A stretch of DNA of 62,347 nucleotides from Bacteroidales bacterium (lineage in GTDB: Bacteria; Bacteroidota; Bacteroidia; Bacteroidales; VadinHA17): contig PLNT01000025.1 in NCBI GenBank assembly GCA_003141895.1, positions 1 to 62,347 of the forward strand. Reading direction: 5' to 3'. Positions within the stretch are counted from its first letter, which is position 1. Every line of letters begins with the position of its first letter. The position numbers and the translations under genes are program-made. Shown here piece after piece: positions 26,468 through 35,797 of the stretch. The notes under the pieces were generated by a model that searched no databases, was not told where the DNA came from, and saw only the letters and a list, made by a program, of their open reading frames with translations.

Positions 26468-29400
26468 ATGGATGAAATGACTCAAAATAGTCCGGAATAT
26501 AACCGCTTGCTGCATGATCAACGTGAACGGTTAAAGGAGCTGGCATGCATAAACAGTACTACATCTATTCTGAAAGAGTTCAAACCCCTTGAAGAATCAA
26601 TACAGCAAATAGTGCTTCTTCTTCCGGCCGCCTGGCAGTATCCTGAATACACGGTTGCACGTATAAGATTCATGAGGAAGGATTTTGAGTCTGTAGATTT
26701 CAGGGAAACAAACTGGAAAATGATTCAGGAATTCATCACCATTGATGATGAAAAAGGAACAATTGAGATTTATTATACAACTGAATTTAATAATGAAAAC
26801 GAAGGTCCTTTTTTAAAAGAGGAACGGGATCTCATTCAGAATATAGCAAGTCTGTTGACCGGATATATTAACAGTTATAAAGCGAGAGATATTATCAGAC
26901 TGTCGCAGCTTGTTCAAAAAGAAGAGGAAGATATAAAAGATGTCTCAAGCAGGAAGCTTCTCCAGAAATTTCTTGATCGTCATAATGCCGAAAGAGATGT
27001 CTTTCACGACCTTCAGCCATTCAAAGTAAAAGAGATACTTCTTGTTGCCAATCTGTACGATGCATACTCAATAGAAGGGGAAGGACGGTTTTCGGACCAT
27101 ATGCTGGGAGAATATTATCAGTTGAGTCTGACATCAATACCCAGGGTTACCGGAGTCTCTGGCGAGGACGAAGCATTTGCCAGGTTGAAAGCCCGTCATT
27201 ACGATATGATCATAATAATGATCGGGGTTGATAAAGAGATCCCTATGATTCTCTGTAAAAAGATCAAGGAAAAGTATCCGTACATTCCTACATTCCTCCT
27301 GCTTAATAACCCTGGTGATGTATCCTTTGTAAAAAAACAGAAATCTATCGGAATACCTTTTGACAACTATTTTGTGTGGACCGGTGAATCGAAAGTTTTC
27401 TTTGCAATGGTAAAGCTCCTCGAAGATAAGGTAAACGTGGAGAATGATACTAAAAAAGGACTGACCAGAGTAATATTGCTGATTGAAGATTCTGCATCAT
27501 ACTATTCAAGTTATTTGCCAATGCTTTATACCCTGGTTATGGAGCAGACCAGAAACCTCATAGAGGATGTTTCAACCGATGAATTATACAAAGTGCTTAA
27601 ACTCAGGGCACGACCAAAGATCCTTCTTGCGTCGGATTATGAAGATTCAATCACAATTTACAACAAATACAAGGATAGCCTTTTGTGTGTCATTTCAGAT
27701 ATGAGGTTCCCTAAGAATGGTGTTATGAATGATATGGCCGGATTCGAGCTTATCAAACATATTAAAAAAGATTTTCCAAACCTTCCATCTGTCCTGCAGT
27801 CATCAGATCCGGAGAATGCAAAGTTTGCACATTCTTTGAAATCGAATTTTATAAATAAAAATTCTGAAAGCCTTCTTCAGGATCTCAAATCGTTTATAAA
27901 TTATTACCTGGGATTTGGACATTTTGTTTACAGGGATACAAAAGGCCGTCAGATAGCCGTAGCCAAATCAATGAAAGAATTTGAGGCATATCTTCAGACT
28001 GTGCCGGAAGATTCTCTCGTTTACCACTCAATGAAAAATCATTTTTCGCTCTGGCTGATGGCAAGAGGAGAAGTGAAAATCGCAAAAATGATTAATCCGA
28101 TAGCTGTATCGGACTTCAATAGCCTCAAAGAACTCCGGGAATTCCTCATCGATATCATAAGGAAACGTCGGAGAGAAATGAACAAGGGTAAAGTTGTAAA
28201 TTTTGAAGAATCTGCGGTAATTGATGAGACAAACATTGTAAGCCTTTCAGGCGGTTCTCTTGGAGGAAAAGGCCGTGGCCTTGCATTTGTCAATACACTC
28301 ATTTATAGTTTTGAACTCGGCCGCTTACTCCCGGGAATAAATATCAAGACACCTGTGACTGCAATTATCGGGACGGATGAATTTGATATGTTCATGGAAA
28401 GAAATCATCTGTGGGATAAAGTGAAATCAGAAAAGGACTATGTCACTCTTCAGAAATATTTCCTTGAAGGCAGTCTGAGCTATACTCTGGAAAAAGAGCT
28501 CAGGATATTTATCCGGCTCATAAATAAACCATTAGCAGTACGTTCATCCAGTCTGTTTGAAGATTCAATGAGTCAGCCATTCTCAGGCATTTTTGGAACT
28601 TATCTTCTTCCGAATAATCATTCGGAACCTGAGATTCGCCTGAAGCAATTATCTGAAGCTATCAAACTCGTCTTCTCGTCTATATACTCGCGGAATGCCC
28701 GCACCTATTTTGAGGCTATTAATTATAAGGTTGAACAGGAAAAGATGGCCGTGGTCATACAGGAAGTTGTAGGCAATCGGTTTGAAGATGCATTTTACCC
28801 GCATATTAGCGGAACTGCTCAGTCATTCAATTTTTATCCGGTATCTCATATGAAACCCCCCGATGGATTTGCGGTAATGGCAGTTGGCCTGGGACACTAT
28901 GTTGTTGAGGGAGAAAGGGCATTCCGGTTCTCACCTGCTTATCCTTCACTTGATATTATTTCACATAAAGATCTTTATAAAAATTCACAGGTTATGTTCT
29001 ATGCTGTTGATATGGCTAAAAGAGAACTCAACCTTCTGGAAGGTGAAAATGCCGGGCTCGTGACTCTCGATATCTCTCATGCAGAAAAGCACGGAACGCT
29101 TAAACATTCAGCCTCAGTTCTGAATATGGATAACGATACAATTATCCCGGGACTGGATGCAGCAGGTCCTCGGGTAATAAATTTTGCTGATATCCTGAAG
29201 TATGATTATATTCCCCTTGCTTCTACACTCAGGGTAGTACTCGATGTTGTAACGGAAGCCTTTGGTACACCAGTTGAAATCGAATTTGCTGTTGACCTTA
29301 CAAAAGATAAAGACGGAAATGCTTCATTCTATTTACTTCAAATAAAACCTCTTGTGGGAAACGGAGCAGGATACTCAATTGATGCAGACAGTATTAACAA

Positions 29401-29914
29401 CGAAAATACCATTCTCATTACCAAAAAGAGCATGGGTAACGGTGTCATTGATGATATAACAGATTTCATCTATCTGATTCCTGAAAAATTCAACAACAAA
29501 CTGACAAATGAAATGGCTGAGGAAATTGATGCGATGAATGAAAAGATGCTTCAGGAAAATCGCAAATATGTACTTCTGGGTCCAGGAAGATGGGGAACAA
29601 GAGACAGGTTCCTGGGGATACCTGTTGTATGGCCTCAGATCTCGAATGCAAAAATTATCGTTGAAGTTGGACTCCCTGATTTCCACGTGGATGCATCACT
29701 TGGCTCACATTTCTTTCATAATGTCACTTCAATGAACGTGGGATATTTTTCAATTAACCATGAATCAAATGACGGATCCATCATGTGGGACAAACTTAAG
29801 GATCAGAAGATTATTGAAGACGGTAAATTCTTCCGGCATATAAGGTTCAAAAAGCCTTTGCTTATACGGATGGATGGGAAAAAAGGCATGGCAGTAATCT
29901 CATTGAATAATTAA
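26468..29914 (+). CDS. GAF/receiver-like/PEP-pyruvate-binding fusion protein A
   Basis: Very large cytoplasmic protein (1148 residues), function unknown. Residues ~1-145 resemble the coiled-coil plus GAF module of Bacteroidetes histidine kinases (LKELACINSTTSILKE, PAAWQYPEYTVARIRF). Two receiver-like modules follow (~185-305 and ~335-480); the second keeps VILLIEDS, the Asp in VISDMRFP and the Lys in FINKNSE. Residues ~590-970 are a PPDK/PEP-synthase N-terminal ATP-grasp domain (GGSLGGKGRGLAF, LAVRSSSLFEDS, FYLLQIKPL). The phosphohistidine swivel and TIM-barrel of PEP synthase are absent; instead a conserved end domain has LLGPGRWGTRD near 1037 and GSHFFHNV near 1080. ATG at 26468 chosen over GTG at 26462. 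Likely cotranscribed with the next gene, 10 bases on. Confidence 0.85.
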   Translation: MDEMTQNSPEYNRLLHDQRERLKELACINSTTSILKEFKPLEESIQQIVLLLPAAWQYPEYTVARIRFMRKDFESVDFRETNWKMIQEFITIDDEKGTIEIYYTTEFNNENEGPFLKEERDLIQNIASLLTGYINSYKARDIIRLSQLVQKEEEDIKDVSSRKLLQKFLDRHNAERDVFHDLQPFKVKEILLVANLYDAYSIEGEGRFSDHMLGEYYQLSLTSIPRVTGVSGEDEAFARLKARHYDMIIIMIGVDKEIPMILCKKIKEKYPYIPTFLLLNNPGDVSFVKKQKSIGIPFDNYFVWTGESKVFFAMVKLLEDKVNVENDTKKGLTRVILLIEDSASYYSSYLPMLYTLVMEQTRNLIEDVSTDELYKVLKLRARPKILLASDYEDSITIYNKYKDSLLCVISDMRFPKNGVMNDMAGFELIKHIKKDFPNLPSVLQSSDPENAKFAHSLKSNFINKNSESLLQDLKSFINYYLGFGHFVYRDTKGRQIAVAKSMKEFEAYLQTVPEDSLVYHSMKNHFSLWLMARGEVKIAKMINPIAVSDFNSLKELREFLIDIIRKRRREMNKGKVVNFEESAVIDETNIVSLSGGSLGGKGRGLAFVNTLIYSFELGRLLPGINIKTPVTAIIGTDEFDMFMERNHLWDKVKSEKDYVTLQKYFLEGSLSYTLEKELRIFIRLINKPLAVRSSSLFEDSMSQPFSGIFGTYLLPNNHSEPEIRLKQLSEAIKLVFSSIYSRNARTYFEAINYKVEQEKMAVVIQEVVGNRFEDAFYPHISGTAQSFNFYPVSHMKPPDGFAVMAVGLGHYVVEGERAFRFSPAYPSLDIISHKDLYKNSQVMFYAVDMAKRELNLLEGENAGLVTLDISHAEKHGTLKHSASVLNMDNDTIIPGLDAAGPRVINFADILKYDYIPLASTLRVVLDVVTEAFGTPVEIEFAVDLTKDKDGNASFYLLQIKPLVGNGAGYSIDADSINNENTILITKKSMGNGVIDDITDFIYLIPEKFNNKLTNEMAEEIDAMNEKMLQENRKYVLLGPGRWGTRDRFLGIPVVWPQISNAKIIVEVGLPDFHVDASLGSHFFHNVTSMNVGYFSINHESNDGSIMWDKLKDQKIIEDGKFFRHIRFKKPLLIRMDGKKGMAVISLNN

Positions 29915-29924
29915 TAAAAGCAGT

Positions 29925-32897
29925 ATGAACATTATTGAGGGAATTCTTGATCTGCAACAGTATGATTTTACCGATACTTCCTTCGACCTCCTGATGCAGA
30001 GGCGAATTCATCGTGTTCTTGTGATATGCAGTAATTATGATAACTACATGCTTGAAGAGGATGGCAGGATTGATGAACAGATTTTCAATGAATATGCCTC
30101 TTTAAACCTGCGATATCCGCCTACTTTTGTTCAGACTGATAATGCTGAAGATGCTTTCAGAATTCTTCAGGAAGGGAATATTGATCTGGTTATCTCAATG
30201 TTGAGCCTTAAGGGGACTGATGTATTTGCACTTGCAAAAAAAATCAAAACAAAATATGAAAACATACCAATAGTTGTACTTACCTATTTTTCAAGGGAGG
30301 TATCTCTGCGGCTTGAGGGAGAGGATCTGAGTGCAATCGATTATGTGTTTTGCTGGCTCGGCGACGCCTCTCTTATACTGGCTATCATTAAACTTATAGA
30401 AGACAAGATGAACGCCGATTACGATATAGAACATATTGGTGTTCAAGCGATCATCCTGGTTGAAAACTCCATCAGGTATATTTCATCTTATCTTCCTAAT
30501 ATATACAGGATTATATTATTGCAATCACTTGATTTTCAGCGAGAGGCTCTGAATGAACATCAAAGGATGCTCAAAATGAGAGGAAGGCCAAAAATACTCC
30601 TTGCGAATAATTACAATGATGCGCTAAGTCTTTATAAGAAATATAAGTACAACGTACTGGGCGTTATATCTGATATAAGTTACAAAAGAGATAACATTAC
30701 TGATGAGAGTGCAGGTATTGAGCTTTGTAAAGCCGTTATGGCAGACGACGACAAAGTGCCCTTCCTGATACAATCATCAAGTACAACGCATAAGAAAGCA
30801 GCTGAAGAACTCGGAGCAGGTTTCATAAATAAGTACTCCAAATCTTTGTCCCTAGAACTCAGGAACTTTATTATTCAGTATCTAGCATTCGGACCATTTG
30901 TATTCAGAAATCCTGTAACTCTCGAACCAATTGCCATTGCAACAGATCTTCAGAGTCTTCAGCAGAAACTCCTTACGATCCCCGATAATACTCTTGAATA
31001 TCATGCTACCCGTAACCATTTTTCGAAATGGTTAAACGCAAGAGCTCTGTTTCCTGTTGCCCAGATGTTTAAATATATCAGGAAAGAGGATTTTGAAACA
31101 ATGGACGAGATGAGGCGTTTTCTATATGTCGCAATTTCGAGCTTCAGACTTGGAAAGGGCAGGGGAGTGATAGCAAAATTTGACAAAACCAGCTTTGATG
31201 AATATCAGATATTTTCACGTATAGGTGAAGGATCAATCGGAGGAAAAGCCAGGGGTCTGGCTTTTATAAACAGTATAATTAAAAACAACAAACTGTTTAA
31301 CAGATTTCCTGATGTTCTTATTACTATCCCCCGAACAGTCGTTTTAAGTACGGATATTTTTGATGAGTTTATGGATCAGAACAATCTGTATTCAATCGCA
31401 CTGTCTGATCTGACTGATGATGAGATACTAAACAGGTTTATTAATGCTGAACTGCCAGGACATGTTTACCAGGATTTCTACGCCTTCCTCGAAGTCTCAA
31501 GAAACTATCCGATAGCAGTGCGTTCATCGAGTAAATTAGAAGATTCTCACTATCAGCCTTTTGCCGGGATATATTCAACCTATATGATTCCTCGGCTTTC
31601 CGATAACAAGCTTATGGTTAAGATGTTGTCTGACGCCATAAAAGAAGTTTATGCTTCAGTATATTACAAGGCCAGTAAGGCATATATGACCGCTACGGCT
31701 AATGTTATAGATGAAGAAAAGATGGGAATTATATTACAGGAAGTGTGCGGCAGCAGGCATGGAGAAATATATTATCCCACATTATCTGGCGTAGCGCGAT
31801 CAATAAATTACTATCCTATAGGGTCGGAAAAGGCTGAAGATGGTATTGTTAATATTGCGTTCGGTCTGGGAAAGCTTATTGTTGAGGGCGGTATGTCGCT
31901 GAGATTTTCACCGAAATATCCAAAAAAAATACTTCAGCTTTCATCTCCTGATGCTGCTCTGAGAGATTCGCAGAAAGAATTTTGTGCACTCGATCTGAAT
32001 ATCAATAGTTTTATTCCTTCAACTGATGACGGGATTAATATACTCAGGATTGATATCAAAAACATTGAAAATGAAGCTGCACTGAAATATGTCGCTTCAA
32101 CTTACGACAGGAACAATAATGTTTTGCGCGACGGGATAAATTACCCGGGGAAACGGGTAATAACCTTTTCTAACATTCTTCAACATAAAACATTCCCGAT
32201 TGCTGAAATATTAAGTACGCTTCTGGAAATTGGCCAACAGGAAATGAATAATCCGATTGAAATTGAATTTGCTGCCAACCTGGAAACGCCTCCTGGAAAT
32301 CCGAAAATATTTAATTTTCTGCAGGTAAGGCCTATAGTTCATACCGAAGAAGCTCATAACATAAATCTGGATCATGTAAAGAAAGAACAGACAATAGTAT
32401 TTTCTGAATCGGCCCTTGGAAATGGACTCTTTAAAGGAATAAACGATCTGGTTTATATTAAACCGGAATCATTTAATGCCTCAAATAATAAAAATGTCGC
32501 ATTGGAAATTGAAAAGATTAACTCTTTGTTTGTAAAGCAGGGGAAAGGGTATGTGCTAATTGGTCCCGGAAGGTGGGGCTCCACTGATCCCTGGCTCGGA
32601 ATACCTGTTAAATGGCACCAGATTTCTGCTGCCAGGATTATTATTGAATCTGGATTGAAGAACTACAGGATAGATCCGAGTCAGGGTACGCATTTTTTTC
32701 AGAATCTAACCTCTTTCAGGGTAGGGTATTTTACAATTAATCCCTATATAAACGAAGGTTATTACGATGTTGAGTATCTGAATAAACTTAATGTAATTTA
32801 CGAGGACCGATATATCAGACATGTAAGGTTTGATAGCCCTCTGGAAATAATGATAGACGGCAAATCACACCATGGAGTTATTCTGAAACCAATATAA
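29925..32897 (+). CDS. Receiver-like/PEP-pyruvate-binding fusion protein B
   Basis: Paralogue of the preceding protein, 990 residues, lacking the GAF part. Receiver-like modules lie at ~25-150 (VLVICSNYDNYM, VLTYFSREVS) and ~175-330 (AIILVENS, VISDISYK, FINKYSKS). The ATP-grasp PEP/pyruvate-binding domain begins at GEGSIGGKARGLAF near residue 433, with IAVRSSSKLEDS near 528 and FLQVRPIV near 803. The end domain repeats the pattern LIGPGRWGSTD near 880 and GTHFFQNL near 920. Again there is no phosphohistidine or TIM-barrel domain, so it cannot be a complete PEP synthase. The two proteins may act as a pair. Automatic annotation as PEP synthase would be misleading. Confidence 0.85.
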   Translation: MNIIEGILDLQQYDFTDTSFDLLMQRRIHRVLVICSNYDNYMLEEDGRIDEQIFNEYASLNLRYPPTFVQTDNAEDAFRILQEGNIDLVISMLSLKGTDVFALAKKIKTKYENIPIVVLTYFSREVSLRLEGEDLSAIDYVFCWLGDASLILAIIKLIEDKMNADYDIEHIGVQAIILVENSIRYISSYLPNIYRIILLQSLDFQREALNEHQRMLKMRGRPKILLANNYNDALSLYKKYKYNVLGVISDISYKRDNITDESAGIELCKAVMADDDKVPFLIQSSSTTHKKAAEELGAGFINKYSKSLSLELRNFIIQYLAFGPFVFRNPVTLEPIAIATDLQSLQQKLLTIPDNTLEYHATRNHFSKWLNARALFPVAQMFKYIRKEDFETMDEMRRFLYVAISSFRLGKGRGVIAKFDKTSFDEYQIFSRIGEGSIGGKARGLAFINSIIKNNKLFNRFPDVLITIPRTVVLSTDIFDEFMDQNNLYSIALSDLTDDEILNRFINAELPGHVYQDFYAFLEVSRNYPIAVRSSSKLEDSHYQPFAGIYSTYMIPRLSDNKLMVKMLSDAIKEVYASVYYKASKAYMTATANVIDEEKMGIILQEVCGSRHGEIYYPTLSGVARSINYYPIGSEKAEDGIVNIAFGLGKLIVEGGMSLRFSPKYPKKILQLSSPDAALRDSQKEFCALDLNINSFIPSTDDGINILRIDIKNIENEAALKYVASTYDRNNNVLRDGINYPGKRVITFSNILQHKTFPIAEILSTLLEIGQQEMNNPIEIEFAANLETPPGNPKIFNFLQVRPIVHTEEAHNINLDHVKKEQTIVFSESALGNGLFKGINDLVYIKPESFNASNNKNVALEIEKINSLFVKQGKGYVLIGPGRWGSTDPWLGIPVKWHQISAARIIIESGLKNYRIDPSQGTHFFQNLTSFRVGYFTINPYINEGYYDVEYLNKLNVIYEDRYIRHVRFDSPLEIMIDGKSHHGVILKPI

Positions 32898-32936
32898 GGA
32901 ACGGTCGTCTATGTAAGGAACGGTCGCGACCGTTCC
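32898..32936. repeat. GGAACGGTCG palindromic repeat
   Basis: The perfect 20-base palindrome GGAACGGTCGCGACCGTTCC occupies 32917-32936. A direct half-copy, GGAACGGTCG, precedes it at 32898-32907. It lies in the 47-base gap between convergent genes. A related copy begins at 62316 and is cut off by the window end. Confidence 0.85.
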
Positions 32937-32944
32937 CTACATTA

Positions 32945-33832
32945 TTAGATGGTGAATGATGCACTTTCGGTAACAACATCTCTGCTTATTTTTTTAATCA
33001 ATCCCGATAACACGTTTCCGGGACCAACCTCAATAAACGAAGTTGCTCCTCCTGCAATCATGTTAAGAATGCATTGTGTCCATCTTACAGGTGATGTAAG
33101 CTGCGAAACAAGGTTTAACTTAATAATTGCAGGGTCTGTGGAAGGCAGGGCATTTACATTTTGATAAACCGGACAGTTTGGTATGTTAAATGTTGTGTTT
33201 TCTATGGCTTCTTCAAGTTCATGTCGGGCAGGTTCCATAAGAGGAGAGTGGAAGGCACCTCCGACTGAAAGTTTTAGAGCTCTTTTAGCTCCTTTTTCCT
33301 GCAGTATCGTAATAGCTTTGTCAATGCCCTCGTTTGAACCGGAGATAACAACCTGACCTGGGCTGTTATAATTTGCCGGAACAACAACCTCATTTATTGA
33401 TTTACAAACTTCCTCGATAATATTATCGTCCAGCCCAAGGATTGCAGCCATTGTAGAAGGTGTTTTCTCACAGGCTTTCTGCATTGCAAGCGCTCTTTTT
33501 GAAACAAGATGTAATCCATCTTCAAATGTAAGCGTCTTATTTGCCACAAGAGCTGAAAATTCACCCAGAGAATGTCCGGCTACCATATCGGGTCTGAATG
33601 AATTGCCAAGTATTGCAGCCAGGACCGTAGAATGAAGAAAAATAGCAGGTTGTGTTACTCTGGTTTGTTTTAGGTCCTCATCAGTTCCTGAAAACATAAG
33701 ATCAGTTATACGGAAGCCAAGAATGGAATTCGCATTTTCAAATAAGCCCTTTGCCTTTTCAGATTTATCATACAAATCCTTACCCATTCCAATAAATTGA
33801 GCTCCCTGGCCAGGGAATACGTATGCTTTCAT
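32945..33832 (-). CDS. fabD: Malonyl-CoA:ACP transacylase
   Basis: Loads malonyl groups onto acyl carrier protein for fatty-acid synthesis. GQGAQFIGMG is at residue 8, the active Ser lies in GHSLGEFSAL near 88, and the catalytic His in GGAFHSPLM near 196. Arg in QTRVTQPAIF near 60 fits the substrate clamp. The 295-residue length is usual. It stands alone between palindromic repeats on both sides. Confidence 0.95.
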   Translation of the reverse strand: MKAYVFPGQGAQFIGMGKDLYDKSEKAKGLFENANSILGFRITDLMFSGTDEDLKQTRVTQPAIFLHSTVLAAILGNSFRPDMVAGHSLGEFSALVANKTLTFEDGLHLVSKRALAMQKACEKTPSTMAAILGLDDNIIEEVCKSINEVVVPANYNSPGQVVISGSNEGIDKAITILQEKGAKRALKLSVGGAFHSPLMEPARHELEEAIENTTFNIPNCPVYQNVNALPSTDPAIIKLNLVSQLTSPVRWTQCILNMIAGGATSFIEVGPGNVLSGLIKKISRDVVTESASFTI

Positions 33833-33914
33833 ATTCGCTTATTTTTTGTTTAATATTATTTTATCCGCGGAGTGCAAAAATAGAAAAAATTGTCAAATCG
33901 AATGAATCTTATTT

Positions 33915-33960
33915 TCCCGCAGATATCGCAGATCAGCGAAAATCTGCGACATCTGCGGGA
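33915..33960. repeat. Long hairpin of CGCAGAT units
   Basis: A 19-base arm (33915-33933) pairs with 33942-33960 with one mismatch, and each arm holds two GCAGAT-like units. The stem lies 8 bases after the folE stop (minus strand) and upstream of the fabD start. It could be a terminator for folE, though a clear T tail is missing on that strand. Confidence 0.75.
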
Positions 33961-33968
33961 CATTAGAA

Positions 33969-34616
33969 TTAATGAAGTCTGGAACCAATAAGGTGAATAA
34001 ATTCTTCACGGGTATTCAGTTTCTCAAGAAAAATTCCTGTGAAAGCTGAGGTGGTTGTTACAGAATTTTGTTTCTGTATTCCCCTCATCTGCATACACAA
34101 ATGTTGTGCCTCAATTACAACAGCAACACCTGCAGGACTAAGACAGTCCTGAATACAATTCCTTATCTGAGTGGTAAGTCTCTCCTGTACCTGGAGTCTT
34201 CTGCTGAAAGCTTCGACAACGCGTGCTATTTTACTCAGCCCAGTAATGTACCCGTCGGGTATATAAGCAACATGCGCTTTTCCGAAAAACGGAAGCATAT
34301 GATGTTCACACATTGAATAGAGATCAATATCTTTTACCAATACCATTTGTTTATAATCTTCTTTAAACTTGGCCGAGTTAATAATGTTACAAGGATTCTG
34401 CTGATATCCGTTCGTCAGAAAATAGAGGGATTTGGCAACCCTTACAGGAGTTCCTTTAAGTCCTTCGCGTTCCGGATCTTCTCCAATGAGATTTAAAACT
34501 TGATAGTAGAGTGATGATAATTCGTCAAGTTTTTCCTTATCCCAGGTCTCAACTTTATTATATCCGTTGAGCAAAATGCCGGTACCGTTATTGATTGATT
34601 CGATCTTTTTCACCAT
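33969..34616 (-). CDS. folE: GTP cyclohydrolase I
   Basis: Converts GTP to 7,8-dihydroneopterin triphosphate, the entry to folate and 7-deazapurine synthesis. Features are [18 protein letters not shown] near residue 45, the zinc/active-site block [13 protein letters not shown] near 102, [17 protein letters not shown] near 125, the RLTTQI motif and the late Cys in [11 protein letters not shown]. The 215-residue length is normal. Its start lies inside the 3' end of the upstream QueD-type gene (29-base overlap), so the two are translationally linked. Confidence 0.95.
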   Translation of the reverse strand: MVKKIESINNGTGILLNGYNKVETWDKEKLDELSSLYYQVLNLIGEDPEREGLKGTPVRVAKSLYFLTNGYQQNPCNIINSAKFKEDYKQMVLVKDIDLYSMCEHHMLPFFGKAHVAYIPDGYITGLSKIARVVEAFSRRLQVQERLTTQIRNCIQDCLSPAGVAVVIEAQHLCMQMRGIQKQNSVTTTSAFTGIFLEKLNTREEFIHLIGSRLH

Positions 34617-35019
34617 AATATTCTATAGAATTATTTTCTGTTTCTTCAATTTTAACACAATAGAGACTGGCACCTTCCTTCTCGATAATCGGGCTGAGTT
34701 CATTCCAGATAGCTATTGCAAGGTTTTCAGTTGTTGCAATCTTCCCTTTCATAAAATCAACTTCAAGATTAATGTTTTTATGGTCGACCTTATTTATTAC
34801 ACTGTCAAGGATTATTTGCTTCAGAATATTAATATTCATAATAAATCCGAGTTCCTCCGACGGTTCTCCCTTGATAGTCACCCATAATATATAATTGTGT
34901 CCGTGCCAGTTTGGATTAGAGCATTTTCCAAATACTCTTAAGTTGTCCTCATCAGACCATTCCTTCCTGAACATCCTGTGGGCAGCACAGAATCTCTCTC
35001 GTCGAGTCAGGTATATCAT
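34588..35019 (-). CDS. queD: 6-carboxytetrahydropterin synthase / PTPS family
   Basis: Zinc enzyme acting on dihydroneopterin triphosphate, the FolE product. Zinc ligands are visible: His in CAAHRM near residue 14 and the HGHNY pair near 39-41. Other features are the Cys in [10 protein letters not shown] near 33 and DHKNIN near 79. The 143-residue length fits. Pairing with folE supports either queuosine precursor formation or a pyruvoyl-tetrahydropterin role; sequence alone does not settle which, so the symbol is tentative. Confidence 0.82.
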   Translation of the reverse strand: MIYLTRRERFCAAHRMFRKEWSDEDNLRVFGKCSNPNWHGHNYILWVTIKGEPSEELGFIMNINILKQIILDSVINKVDHKNINLEVDFMKGKIATTENLAIAIWNELSPIIEKEGASLYCVKIEETENNSIEYYGEKDRINQ

Positions 35020-35124
35020 ACATTGTTATATTACAATGCAATATTAACCAATAAATTTGATCTTTATAAATCATAAAAGCGATATATTTACTCATGCTTC
35101 AATCTAAATAGAACCTCAGATAAC

Positions 35125-35793
35125 ATGTCATTCAAAATATTGTATGTAACTGCAACCGCCGCTGAAGCCATTGCTCTTAAAAGAATCATTGAATTAAAGC
35201 CCGCTACCGGGAATAATTTTGAGATACTGTCTCTTGTAACAGGAGTCGGATCAGTTGCAACTGCCTGGGCAATGAAAAACTGGTTTGCAGTTAATGGGAA
35301 ACCCGATCTGGCAATCAATGGTGGAATTGCCGGAAGTTATACTGAAGAACTTATCCCGGGTGATGTAGTAATGACTTACACCGACTGTTTTGCAGATGCC
35401 GGCATAGAAGACAACGGAAATTATTTTACACTTTTTGAAGCAGGCTTGGCAAATGCAAACGAATTCCCGTATAAGGATGGTCGTTTATATTCAGATCCTG
35501 TATACTTTAATAAATTGAAGGATATTATTAAACCTGTAAAAGCAATAACTCTTAATACTGCTACCGGCTCGGAAATATCGAGAGCTAAATGGATGAAAAA
35601 ATTTAATCCTGACATTGAGACTTTGGAAGGCGCAACTTTTTTCTATATTTGCACACTTGAAGAAATTCCTTTTTTGGCCATAAGGGCTATCTCGAACAAG
35701 GTTGAACCACGAAATAAAAACAACTGGAACATTTCTCTTGCCCTTAATAATCTGTCAGGAAAGCTTATAGAGATACTTTTAACACTGGGATGA
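35125..35793 (+). CDS. mqnB: Futalosine hydrolase
   Basis: Nucleosidase that cleaves futalosine (hypoxanthine release) in the alternative menaquinone pathway. Its MTA/SAH-nucleosidase-like fold is marked by ILYVTATAAEAIAL at the start, the nucleoside-phosphorylase-like GGIAGSYTEELIPGDVV near residue 72, and ETLEGATFFYIC near 172 (substrate Glu). The 222-residue length is typical. It is followed after 4 bases by mqnD, which supports the assignment over a general MTA nucleosidase. Confidence 0.92.
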   Translation: MSFKILYVTATAAEAIALKRIIELKPATGNNFEILSLVTGVGSVATAWAMKNWFAVNGKPDLAINGGIAGSYTEELIPGDVVMTYTDCFADAGIEDNGNYFTLFEAGLANANEFPYKDGRLYSDPVYFNKLKDIIKPVKAITLNTATGSEISRAKWMKKFNPDIETLEGATFFYICTLEEIPFLAIRAISNKVEPRNKNNWNISLALNNLSGKLIEILLTLG

Positions 35794-35797
35794 ATAT

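Noticed and set aside
26468-32897. Two PEP synthase or pyruvate-phosphate dikinase genes
   Set aside because: Only the nucleotide-binding domain is present; the phosphohistidine and PEP-forming domains are absent.
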